A DNA stretch of 12,785 bases. It comes from Bacillota bacterium (GTDB lineage: Bacteria; Bacillota; Dethiobacteria; Dethiobacterales; Dethiobacteraceae). Below are positions 1 through 6,952 of the stretch, piece by piece; position 1 is the stretch's first letter; each line of letters begins with the position of its first letter. The translations under genes were made by a program, and so were the position numbers. Location of the stretch: positions 1 through 12,785 of the forward strand of contig QLUI01000020.1 of the NCBI GenBank assembly GCA_018725345.1, read 5' to 3'. The notes under the pieces were generated by a model, which had not been told where the DNA came from, ran no database searches, and saw nothing but the letters and a program-made list of their open reading frames with translations.

Positions 1-549
1 ACGAATTGGATAACTCGTTGATTCGAAATTTAGTTGGTCAGCGCGGCAGCTCGATTGCTTGTGAAGTGATGGCTACTTTTTTGCCGCGGGTAGTTATAGA
101 TTCTCTGCGAGGCGTTCTAGAATTGGCTGGGCTAAGCCTGCGAAGCTTAACTTTGGAGCCAATTGCTGCGCTACAGATGGTCGTACCTGAGGAAATGCGG
201 CGACTTAATGTCGCTCTGGAGAAAGGCCGCACCAGATACAATTAACAGTTAATGATAAAATTGTGAAAGTTTCTCTAAAAGAGGTGCATTTTTCTTTAAA
301 CAAGAGGTGGATTTTTCTTTAAACAATCGGAAAGTTCTCCTAGGAACTCCACTAACCTCAGGTGATAGTGTGGAGATCAATGTTGTAAACCACGAGATTA
401 CCATGGCTGATATCCTCAATATCATTAACTTTCAGGGCACACCGTCACCAGGTCAGAACAAACTGGTGCTGCGGATTAACGGCCGGGAAGCGCAGTTTAC
501 TACTTCCATTAAGGATGGTGACTGTTTAGAAATTGGCTGGACAATTTGA
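1..549 (+). pseudogene. Decayed FtsA-like (actin-fold) protein gene, 5' end outside the window
   Basis: Remnants of one protein are spread over three forward frames. Piece 1 (about 1-218) is open at the window edge; it includes a VMATFLPRVVIDSL stretch and ends at EEMRRLNVAL. In the large FtsA-like proteins of clostridia this is followed directly by the VDIGAGTSD-type phosphate-binding motif, which is missing here. Piece 2 (about 221-303) reads QIQLTVNDKIVKVSL. Piece 3 (304-549) reads NRKVLLGTPLTSGDSVEI and, near the stop, LRINGREAQFTTSIKDGD, resembling the C-terminal extension of the same family. The central ATPase region is therefore absent, and a 23-bp duplication (281-326) breaks the frame between pieces 2 and 3. 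The family assignment is from memory of related proteins, not a search. Function is presumably lost. The stop overlaps the ribosome binding site of the next gene. Confidence 0.7.
281..326 (+). repeat. 23-bp tandem duplication causing a frameshift
   Basis: Two adjacent 23-base copies (281-303 and 304-326) begin GAGGTG and end TTTAAACAA. They differ only at their seventh base (C in the first, G in the second). Since 23 is not a multiple of 3, the extra copy shifts the frame. Removing either copy joins the upstream reading (KVSLKEV) in frame to the downstream one (FSLNNRKVLLGT). This points to a recent slippage duplication in an already damaged gene. Confidence 0.85.
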
Positions 550-563
550 AGGAGGAGATTATT

Positions 564-1406
564 TTGGGCGAAGGATTTAATTTTTTTCAACTTATCTGGC
601 TATTTTTCATTATTTCCGCTTTAACTCCGGTACTGCGGCAGGCGCGGATGGAAGCCGCCCGGATTCGCTTAATTCGCAGCCTGGAAAAAAAACGCAAGTC
701 CCGTGTGATTACTCTTGTTCATCGCCAGGAATCACTCGCGCTGTTTGGCATTCCAATAACTCGCTATATCAATTTGGAAGACTCAGAACAAATTCTGCGT
801 GCCATTCGACTGACCCCTGCAGATATGCCTATTGATTTGCTTTTGCATACACCGGGAGGGCTTGTGCTGGCTTCCGAGCAAATTGCCCATGCTATAAAGA
901 AACATTCTGCCAAAGTTACAGTCTTTGTTCCCCATTATGCCATGTCTGGCGGCACTATGATTGCACTGGCTGCTGATGAAATCGTTATGGACGGCAATGC
1001 GGTATTAGGGCCAGTTGATCCCCAGCTAGGCCGTTATCCTGCAGTATCAATTTTAAAAGCTGTCCAGGCTAAGGATGCAAATGAGGTGGATGATGAAACG
1101 CTGATTCTAGCCGATGTGGCTGAAAAAGCAATTAAGCAGGTAAAGAAGACGGTCAAAGTAATTTTGTGGGAAAGACTGGGTGAGGAGAAGGCCGAGGAAG
1201 TAGCAAATCTGCTGACAGAGGGCCAGTGGACACACGACTATCCTATTACCTGCACCGAACTGGGTGAGATGGGGTTAAATACCTGTGGTCTCCTGCCGCA
1301 AGAAATCTATGAGCTGATGGATCATTTCCCGCAGCCGATAAAAATTAGATCTGCTGTTCAATATATACCCATTCCCTATGACAAGGAAAAAAAAATAAGA
1401 CCCTAG
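564..1406 (+). CDS. SDH/SppA-like Clp-fold serine protease, membrane-anchored
   Basis: A predicted 280-aa serine protease of the Clp/crotonase fold, in the group annotated as SDH-family proteinases (related to SppA and DUF114 proteins). Residues 8-24 form a hydrophobic N-terminal anchor, followed by a basic, probably cytoplasmic helix (25-47). The fold's signatures are visible: LLLHTPGG at 92-99 (oxyanion region) and YAMSGGT at 125-131, with Ser128 the likely nucleophile; GPVDPQLG follows. The start is taken as TTG at 564 because AAGGAGGAG lies about 7 bases upstream; the frame is open to 546, but that start would lie before the ribosome binding site. The ribosome binding site overlaps the stop of the decayed FtsA-like gene, so the two were probably once translationally coupled. 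Its substrate is unknown; membrane protein quality control is a reasonable guess. Confidence 0.85.
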   Translation: MGEGFNFFQLIWLFFIISALTPVLRQARMEAARIRLIRSLEKKRKSRVITLVHRQESLALFGIPITRYINLEDSEQILRAIRLTPADMPIDLLLHTPGGLVLASEQIAHAIKKHSAKVTVFVPHYAMSGGTMIALAADEIVMDGNAVLGPVDPQLGRYPAVSILKAVQAKDANEVDDETLILADVAEKAIKQVKKTVKVILWERLGEEKAEEVANLLTEGQWTHDYPITCTELGEMGLNTCGLLPQEIYELMDHFPQPIKIRSAVQYIPIPYDKEKKIRP

Positions 1407-1411
1407 GGTCT
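1387..1411 (-). terminator. Rho-independent terminator of the pfkA-thiDN operon
   Basis: A perfect 14-base palindrome, AGACCCTAGGGTCT (1398-1411), lies 27 bases beyond the thiDN stop. On the minus strand it is followed by TTA and then nine T residues (1395-1387). The T-run is also the lysine-codon A-tract at the end of the plus-strand protease gene, so terminator and coding sequence overlap. On the plus strand no good T-run follows, so it should work mainly for minus-strand transcripts. Confidence 0.7.
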
Positions 1412-1438
1412 ACTAAGATAATTTTGTTAGACAATGCC

Positions 1439-2725
1439 TCAGCAACCACAGAAGGAACGAGCGAGTGCAGCAGCTTTCTGGACAACTTCCTCTACTGTTT
1501 GGGCAAAAAGGACGACCTGCGGCTCCTTGTCAGGGGTATCCTCTAAGATTAGAGCAACAGGTACAGAAGCAAGAGTCGAAAATTGTGTGTTCAGCGTTAC
1601 TGCTCGATAGTTTATGGAGTTGATTGCCGAAGCTATTTCCGGGGTATGACGCAAGTTAATCATGGCACGGATACGGGGGTCTATTTTGTGTGCGGTCAGA
1701 AGGTATTCGGCAGGAAAGAGGCTACTGCCAAAAGTTGGTTCGCCTACTGCGCCAATCTGCCGGTGGCAGAGAAAAAGAGGTGCTGGGTAGGAGATAATTT
1801 GAGCCAAGCTGCCGGCTCCTTCTTGGCAATAGAAGATATTGGTGCGACCGGCTGCTATTAAATTGGCGGCTGGTTTTGTTTTTTGCAACAAGGAGAGGGC
1901 TTTTGCCATATCCCGTGAAATACGTCCCAGCTCTAGTTCTTTAAAAATGGCTCCCATCGGGTTGGTCGGTCCGTAACCGCTACCAACAGAAAAACCGTAG
2001 GCAATTGCATTAGTAATAAACTTTTTGGCTCTGCCGAAAGCATCCAACGGGGTCAATCCCTTAGCTAAATAGGCGGTAATGGCAGCGGCATAGGTACAGC
2101 CGGTGCCATGGGTATTGATCGTGTCAAGTTTGTTTTCACTAATCGTGTGTGTATCCTTGCCGTCAAAGAAAACATCTACCATCTTTGTGCCCTGAAGGTG
2201 TCCACCTTTTATCAATACGTGTCGTGGGCCAAGGCGGTGAATTTCCCTGGCGGCTACCACCATCTCCGCCACAGAAGAAATTTCTCTGTCTAAGATAATC
2301 TCCGCTTCCGGCAAATTAGGTGTAACGACCATGGCTAAAGGAAACAGTTTATCCCGCAGCACATCAACGGCTTGTTCCGGCAAGAGTCTATGCCCGCTCT
2401 GGGCTATCATTACAGGGTCTACGACAAGGTTTGATATTCTATACTTGGTCAAGATGTCTGCCACGATGCCTATTATATCGACATCGCCTAGCATGCCGGT
2501 CTTTGCTGCGTGAACCGGGATATCAGAAAGAACGGCCTCTAGTTGACAAGCGATAAACTCTGGCGGTACTACATGGATGCCGTGGACCCCTTGGGTGTTT
2601 TGCGCCGTTAAAGCTGTAATTACGCTAGTGCCGTAAACGCCAAGGGCAGCAAATGTTTTTAAGTCGGTCTGGATTCCGGCACCACCCCCGGAATCCGATC
2701 CGGCTACAGTTAATACTTTATACAT
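1439..2725 (-). CDS. thiD: Bifunctional ThiD-ThiN: HMP(-P) kinase fused to ThiN-type thiamin-phosphate synthase
   Basis: A 428-aa fusion for thiamin synthesis. Residues 1-262 are a ribokinase-fold hydroxymethylpyrimidine (phosphate) kinase: AGSDSGGGAGIQTDLKTF at 8-25, VDPVM at 102-106, and the GTGC anion-hole motif at 207-210 with Cys210. Residues 268-428 match the ThiN family (NLIAAGRTNIFYC, AVGEPTFGSSLFPAEYLL, DPRIRAMINLR), which in archaeal ThiDN proteins joins HMP-PP and thiazole phosphate in place of ThiE. Whether every catalytic residue of ThiN is present was not established; Arg294 is in the expected type of motif. ThiN domains also occur in regulators, but the kinase fusion favours an enzyme. 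The start is ATG at 2725, preceded by AGGGGTG; a longer frame reaches 2815 but overlaps pfkA. It lies 10 bases after pfkA and is probably cotranscribed. Confidence 0.9.
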   Translation of the reverse strand: MYKVLTVAGSDSGGGAGIQTDLKTFAALGVYGTSVITALTAQNTQGVHGIHVVPPEFIACQLEAVLSDIPVHAAKTGMLGDVDIIGIVADILTKYRISNLVVDPVMIAQSGHRLLPEQAVDVLRDKLFPLAMVVTPNLPEAEIILDREISSVAEMVVAAREIHRLGPRHVLIKGGHLQGTKMVDVFFDGKDTHTISENKLDTINTHGTGCTYAAAITAYLAKGLTPLDAFGRAKKFITNAIAYGFSVGSGYGPTNPMGAIFKELELGRISRDMAKALSLLQKTKPAANLIAAGRTNIFYCQEGAGSLAQIISYPAPLFLCHRQIGAVGEPTFGSSLFPAEYLLTAHKIDPRIRAMINLRHTPEIASAINSINYRAVTLNTQFSTLASVPVALILEDTPDKEPQVVLFAQTVEEVVQKAAALARSFCGC

Positions 2726-2735
2726 GGCTTCACCC

Positions 2736-3833
2736 CTAGTCCCCAAAGGAAATGCCCACAGATTTGGCGGCTTTGACCAGCTCGCAATCGGGCTTGACCA
2801 GTTTTTGCTCTGCAACTGCCGCTTCTAGCGATACAGACTGAACGGTGCTACTGCAAAGGCAGACCATCTTGCCAAATTCTCCGTTTAAGGCAAGTTCGAC
2901 CGCTTTTACCCCAAAGCGGGTGCCAAGAATACGGTCAAATGGTGTGGGTGTTCCGCCGCGCTGTAGGTGGCCAAGTACTGTGACCCTAGTTTCTACGCCA
3001 TAGTTTTCTTGGATTTCACGGCCAATTATGTCTGCCACTCCGCCGAACTTATTATGATGGGGGTTATCTTTTACTTCCGTTTGAAAGATAAGGCGTCCGT
3101 CTGGAAGTTTAGCACCTTCCGCTACAACAATGATCGAAAACTTTTTGCCGCGCAGGCGGCGATCAGAGATTTTTCTGCAGATAGCCTCATAGGAAAAAGA
3201 TATTTCGGGAATAAGAATTACGTCAGCTCCGCCGGCAATCCCGCTATGTAGAGCTATCCAGCCGGCGTCACGACCCATCACTTCCAAAATCATTACTCGG
3301 TGATGGGATTCTGCGGTGGTATGCAGTTTGTCAATGGCGTCTGTGGCGGTATTCAATGCTGTGTCGAAACCGAAAGTAACGTCAGTAGCAGATAAATCAT
3401 TATCGATAGTTTTAGGAATACCAACAACCTGGACCCCTTTTTTGTAAAGCTCATTGCCAATGTTAAGGCTGCCGTCGCCACCAACTATCACCAACGCGTC
3501 CGCATCCATTTCAGCTAGATTGGCGATTGCTCGTTCCGAGACATCGCCCCAGACGGTTTTGCCGTTTTCCTCCCCTATCGGATAGCGAAATGGATTGTCT
3601 CGGTTAGTAGTGCCGAGAATGGTGCCGCCACGATGTAAAATACCAGAAACATCTTTGTCTTCCAGCAGAAAAGATTTGTTTTCGATTAAACCGCCAAAGC
3701 CATCCATTATTCCCATTACTTCTACTTTATAGCGATGAAATGAGGTTTTTGCCACAGCTCGAATCACCGCATTCAGCCCTGGACAATCGCCGCCGCCGGT
3801 AAGAATGGCAAGTCTTTTTAGTTTATGCCGCAA
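2736..3833 (-). CDS. pfkA: 6-phosphofructokinase, group III type, probably ATP-dependent
   Basis: A 365-aa cytoplasmic glycolytic enzyme that phosphorylates fructose 6-phosphate to the 1,6-bisphosphate. Motifs: LTGGGDCPGLNAVIR at 11-25, GGDGS at 118-122, PKTIDND at 140-146 with Asp144 as the expected catalytic base, MGRDAGWIAL, and VLGHLQRGG. The two positions that separate ATP from pyrophosphate enzymes (104 and 124 in E. coli numbering) are Gly121 and Lys141. Gly at the first favours ATP and Lys at the second is usual in pyrophosphate enzymes; this mixed pair is known from ATP-using actinobacterial relatives, so ATP is the better prediction. It is longer than the 320-aa E. coli enzyme. The start is TTG at 3833, with AGGAGG about 9 bases upstream; a nearby ATG is out of frame. 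First gene of an operon with thiDN. Confidence 0.95.
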   Translation of the reverse strand: MRHKLKRLAILTGGGDCPGLNAVIRAVAKTSFHRYKVEVMGIMDGFGGLIENKSFLLEDKDVSGILHRGGTILGTTNRDNPFRYPIGEENGKTVWGDVSERAIANLAEMDADALVIVGGDGSLNIGNELYKKGVQVVGIPKTIDNDLSATDVTFGFDTALNTATDAIDKLHTTAESHHRVMILEVMGRDAGWIALHSGIAGGADVILIPEISFSYEAICRKISDRRLRGKKFSIIVVAEGAKLPDGRLIFQTEVKDNPHHNKFGGVADIIGREIQENYGVETRVTVLGHLQRGGTPTPFDRILGTRFGVKAVELALNGEFGKMVCLCSSTVQSVSLEAAVAEQKLVKPDCELVKAAKSVGISFGD

Positions 3834-3929
3834 ATCATATACCTCCTAGTATTACTTTTTGGGTAGACTTTTTCTGACAAGTATTCCACAACCATACTGA
3901 GAAATCCTTTCTCGAAGCATGCGGACAAA

Positions 3930-3977
3930 CTTCATAAACTTACACAAAGTTGACAGAAGATCCTTCCGTTTTTAACA
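3930..3977 (+). promoter_or_regulatory. Candidate Pho box (PhoP-binding repeats) upstream of pstS
   Basis: TT-starting hexamers recur at about one helical turn: TTCATA (3931), TTACAC (3940), TTGACA (3950) and TTAACA (3972, two turns on). The Bacillus PhoP box is made of TT(A/T/C)ACA repeats with short spacers, ending just before the -10 region. Here the last repeat ends 9 bases before the -10. No usable -35 is present, as expected of an activated promoter. The position upstream of pstS and the phoP-phoR genes in the same operon support this; binding itself is inferred. Confidence 0.6.
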
Positions 3978-3986
3978 AAGCACTGT

Positions 3987-3992
3987 TATAAT
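3987..3992 (+). promoter_or_regulatory. -10 element of the pstS operon promoter
   Basis: A perfect TATAAT lies 71 bases upstream of the pstS start. The hexamer at -35 spacing (3964-3969, TTCCGT) is a poor match. The TTGACA at 3950 is 31 bases away, too far to act as its -35. The promoter is therefore probably weak without an activator bound at the adjacent repeats. Confidence 0.65.
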
Positions 3993-4063
3993 GAAAAATG
4001 TTGTAACTAAATAATTTATTCAACAAGAACGACAAAAACTCTTTTAGGAGGAGAAACAAGAAA

Positions 4064-5020
4064 ATGAAGAAGTTTTCACAAATTAGGGTTGCAGTTTTAC
4101 TAGTACTTGCTTTCCTTTCAATCGGACTTTTGAGTGGGTGTGGTGGAGGAGACCAAGTTCAACCACCCGCACAAAATAACGATGTGACTCCGGATCCGGC
4201 AGGAGAAATGCCAAGCGGTTCTTTTCAAATCAAAGGTTCTGATAGTGAAGTAAATGTGGTGCAGTCTCTTGTGGAAGCATTTTATGAGATAAACCCCAAT
4301 GCAGAATTTTCTGTAACCGGTGGCGGTTCCGGCGTCGGTATTTCCTCCTTGATTGCTGGTGAGATTGATATAGCAAACTCCTCTCGGCCAATGAGCGATT
4401 CAGAAATTGAAAGCGCCCGAGCTAATGGGGTGGAGCCAACTCCGATCGTTTTTGCTATGGATGGTCTGGCTGTGATTCTCCACGCTGACAATCAGGTAGA
4501 GAACTTGACATTGGAACAGGCTGGAAAGATTTTTGCCGGCGAAATCACTAACTGGAGTGAAGTTGGTGGTGCAAATGCGCCTATCTCCCTTTATGGACGA
4601 CAGAGCAACTCAGGCACATATGTATTTTTTAGAGAGCGCGTTGTCAAAGCGGATTTTTCACCTGCAAAGAAAAATATGAACGGTAATTCACAAATAGTGG
4701 AAGGTGTTCGTGCCGACGTAAGCGGCATTGGCTATGTTGCCATGGGGTTCATTCAAGGAGCTACCGGTATTAAGGCAGTAGGCTTGGCTGAAACGGATGC
4801 TGGTCCCTTTGTAGTACCAACTGAACTTGACAGGGTAAAAGCAGGGGAGTATGTATTGACACGTCCGCTTTACCAGTACTATAGCGGTCAGCCTACAGGT
4901 GCATTATTACAGTTTCTTGAGTTTATATTAAGCGCAGAAGGGCAACTTATTGTCGAAGAAGCAGGATTCCTGCCTGCTACAGTCGAATTTATGCAAAAGA
5001 ACAGAACTTATCTGAACTAA
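4064..5020 (+). CDS. pstS: Phosphate-binding lipoprotein PstS
   Basis: A 318-aa extracytoplasmic phosphate receptor of the Pst ABC importer. The N-terminus is a lipoprotein signal peptide: KK, a hydrophobic core at 9-23, and lipobox LSGC with Cys26 as the lipid-modified residue. A Gly/Pro/Asn-rich linker (27-50) follows. The ligand-binding fold shows IKGSDSEVNVVQSL, GGGSGVGISSLIAGEIDIAN and RQSNSGTYVFFRE, the segments that supply phosphate-binding Ser, Thr and Arg residues in this family. The ATG follows AGGAGG (4046-4051) at good spacing. It is the first gene of the pstSCAB-phoU-phoPR set, separated from pstC by 130 bases containing a hairpin. Regulation is probably by phosphate starvation through the upstream Pho box. 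Confidence 0.96.
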   Translation: MKKFSQIRVAVLLVLAFLSIGLLSGCGGGDQVQPPAQNNDVTPDPAGEMPSGSFQIKGSDSEVNVVQSLVEAFYEINPNAEFSVTGGGSGVGISSLIAGEIDIANSSRPMSDSEIESARANGVEPTPIVFAMDGLAVILHADNQVENLTLEQAGKIFAGEITNWSEVGGANAPISLYGRQSNSGTYVFFRERVVKADFSPAKKNMNGNSQIVEGVRADVSGIGYVAMGFIQGATGIKAVGLAETDAGPFVVPTELDRVKAGEYVLTRPLYQYYSGQPTGALLQFLEFILSAEGQLIVEEAGFLPATVEFMQKNRTYLN

Positions 5021-5092
5021 GCAGAGCTTGTTTATTCCTTTCCTTGCTCTTGCCGGCGTCTAGTAATAAGGTTTCGCTGTTGACTTTCCTTT

Positions 5093-5117
5093 AAGAGAGC
5101 CGTAGCCTGGCTCTCTT
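5093..5117 (+). terminator. Hairpin between pstS and pstC, probable partial terminator
   Basis: A 9-bp stem (AAGAGAGCC at 5093-5101 with GGCTCTCTT at 5109-5117) has a 7-base loop and is followed by T then CCCC, not a long T-run. A weak terminator or mRNA-stabilising hairpin after pstS is common in pst operons and gives more binding protein than transporter. The effect here is inferred. Confidence 0.55.
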
Positions 5118-5150
5118 TCCCCATGTATTAAAGCAGAAGGGGGTTTATTT

Positions 5151-6032
5151 CTGAATAGAAAGTTTGAAACTGCTATTGCGTATTTTTTTACGCTAAATGG
5201 AGCATTTGTCGTCATGGTTTTAGTAGGGATCTTCGCTTTGTTACTTAACAGCAGTTTTGCCGCCTGGCAGGATGTGGGGTTCATCAGTTTTCTCACCGGA
5301 CGGGTTTGGAATCCGTCTGGATTTGTCTCCTCGCATTTTGGGATTTTTACTAAAATTGTGGGAACGCTGATGGTTACAGCCGGAGCCATGATAGTTGCCG
5401 TACCTCTTGGTATTGCAACCGCAGCATATCTGGCCGAAGTGGCTACTCCGTGGGAACGGGAGGTTGTCAAACCGGTGATTGAAATGTTGGCGGCAGTTCC
5501 GTCTGTTGTACTCGGTTTTTTTGGAATTGTGGTTCTTTCACCGCTGCTGGCTAGAATTTTCAACTTGCCTAACGGCTTGAATGCGTTAAACGGTGCTATC
5601 CTGCTGGGCTTGATGTCGTTACCAACAATTATCAGTATTGCCGAGGATGCGTTAACTGCAGTACCAAAAGAGTACAAAGAAGCATCGCTAGCATTAGGCG
5701 CCACTCGTTGGCAAACTTTGTCCCGAGTCATCATTCCGGCTGCAGGCTCCGGCGTTACTGCTGCTATCATGCTGGGGATAGGTCGATCTTTGGGAGAAAC
5801 GATGACGGTAATTATGGCCACAGGCAATGCTCTGCAATTTCCCAGTAATTTTTTCTCTTCTGTGCGTACTATGACTGCTACTATAGCCATTGAGCTAGGC
5901 GAAGTTCCGGCAGATACTACCCACTACTACACTCTGTTTGCCATCGGCTTTGTTCTTTTTAGCATGACCTTCTTAGTTAGCCTATTAGCAGATATTTTCC
6001 TGCACCGGGCAGGTGAGATGAAAAAGCTATGA
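5151..6032 (+). CDS. pstC: Phosphate ABC transporter permease PstC
   Basis: An inner-membrane subunit of the Pst importer, 293 aa from the proposed start. It has about six hydrophobic segments and the permease EAA loop EASLALGATRWQTLSRVIIP, which contacts PstB; AAVPSVVLGFFGIVVL is typical of PstC. The first ATG in frame is at 5214, but it falls inside the first membrane segment and has no ribosome binding site. The frame is open further upstream. CTG at 5151 sits 7 bases after AGAAGGGGG (5135-5143) and adds 21 residues (NRKFETAIAYFFTLNGAFVV after the initiator) that complete the first helix. CTG is a rare start, so this choice is an inference. pstA overlaps its end by 4 bases (ATGA), implying coupled translation. 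Confidence 0.9.
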   Translation: MNRKFETAIAYFFTLNGAFVVMVLVGIFALLLNSSFAAWQDVGFISFLTGRVWNPSGFVSSHFGIFTKIVGTLMVTAGAMIVAVPLGIATAAYLAEVATPWEREVVKPVIEMLAAVPSVVLGFFGIVVLSPLLARIFNLPNGLNALNGAILLGLMSLPTIISIAEDALTAVPKEYKEASLALGATRWQTLSRVIIPAAGSGVTAAIMLGIGRSLGETMTVIMATGNALQFPSNFFSSVRTMTATIAIELGEVPADTTHYYTLFAIGFVLFSMTFLVSLLADIFLHRAGEMKKL

Positions 6033-6943
6033 CAAAAAATCAACTGTTTTCCGCTCCAGGCGGGCTTGCAGCTGACTACTTGCGTCGCAAAGGACATCCC
6101 TCACTAGTGGAGGGAGTAGCTTTTGTTTTATTAAGATTGTCGATGCTCTTCGTGATTGCTGCTATATTTTTTATTTTCTACGATATTTTCAGTAAGGGTG
6201 TAGGTGTGATAAGTTGGGAGTTTATCACTGCCATGCCGCGGCGTGGTATGACAGAGGGAGGTATTTGGTCGGCTGTACTCGGGACAGTTTATCTTACTTT
6301 AATTACGGCTGTAGCATCTGTTCCGATTGGTGTTTTTGCCGCCATCTATTTGAATGAGTATGCCAAGAAAAATACGTTTACACGAATTATTCGTCTTTCC
6401 ATTCGCAACTTAGCCGGCGTACCGTCGATTGTTTACGGTCTTTTTGGGGTGGCTTTGTTTGTTCGCGCTTTGGAACTTGGGACAAGTCTTCTCTCGGCAG
6501 GCTTGACGCTTGGCTTGCTAACTTTGCCGGTTACAGTTACGGCCTCTGAGGAAGCACTGAAGTCTGTGCCAGATTCCTTTCGGGAGGGTGCGCTAGCACT
6601 TGGAGCTACAAAGTGGCAGGCGATCCGTACAAATGTTATTCCTTCAGCACTACCAGGCATTATCACCGGGATGATTCTCGGTATATCTCGAGCTGCGGGA
6701 GAGACGGCGCCAATTCTCTTCACCGGAGCAGCTTTTTATCTGTCAAGCCTACCCAGCTCTCTTTCTTCAAGATTTATGGCCTTGCCATATCATCTGTTTA
6801 TTATGTCTACCCAGCATCACAGTATTGAAAAAGTCAGGCCTATCGCGTATGGGACTGCCTTGGTTTTGATTGGGCTAGTGGTGACGATGAATATGTCAGC
6901 TATTTTATTACGTACTCATTATCGCAAAAAAATGAGAGGTTAG
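6029..6943 (+). CDS. pstA: Phosphate ABC transporter permease PstA
   Basis: The second membrane subunit of the Pst importer, 304 aa. Strong membrane segments are visible at about 34-52 and 80-108 and through the C-terminal half. The EAA loop reads EGALALGATKWQAIRTNVIP and is followed by GISRAAGETAPILFTG, the usual PstA signature. The ATG overlaps the pstC stop in ATGA, so translation is probably coupled. It pairs with PstC to form the phosphate channel driven by PstB, whose gene begins 9 bases later. Confidence 0.96.
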   Translation: MTKNQLFSAPGGLAADYLRRKGHPSLVEGVAFVLLRLSMLFVIAAIFFIFYDIFSKGVGVISWEFITAMPRRGMTEGGIWSAVLGTVYLTLITAVASVPIGVFAAIYLNEYAKKNTFTRIIRLSIRNLAGVPSIVYGLFGVALFVRALELGTSLLSAGLTLGLLTLPVTVTASEEALKSVPDSFREGALALGATKWQAIRTNVIPSALPGIITGMILGISRAAGETAPILFTGAAFYLSSLPSSLSSRFMALPYHLFIMSTQHHSIEKVRPIAYGTALVLIGLVVTMNMSAILLRTHYRKKMRG

Positions 6944-6952
6944 GAGATTTTT

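Noticed and set aside
307..549. Intact 80-aa gene starting at GTG 307
   Set aside because: The start is inside the 23-bp duplication, and the protein is the C-terminal end of the broken FtsA-like protein with no convincing ribosome binding site of its own.
2726..2815. Upstream extension of thiDN to a start at 2815
   Set aside because: It would overlap the end of pfkA by 80 bases and add residues unlike ThiD. The ATG at 2725 has a ribosome binding site and begins at the conserved N-terminus.
3834..3930. pfkA promoter on the minus strand
   Set aside because: TTGTCA and TAATAC can be paired only with 20-base spacing, and other pairs are poorer, so no promoter could be supported although one must exist nearby.
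3950..3955. Perfect TTGACA as a -35 box
   Set aside because: No -10-like hexamer lies 16-18 bases downstream; TATAAT is 31 bases away. It fits better as one of the phased Pho-box repeats.
5060..5890. Long minus-strand open frame (276 codons)
   Set aside because: It lies antisense to pstC, whose protein matches its family throughout. The minus-strand translation is rich in Thr, Pro and Ala, with no recognisable motif or ribosome binding site.
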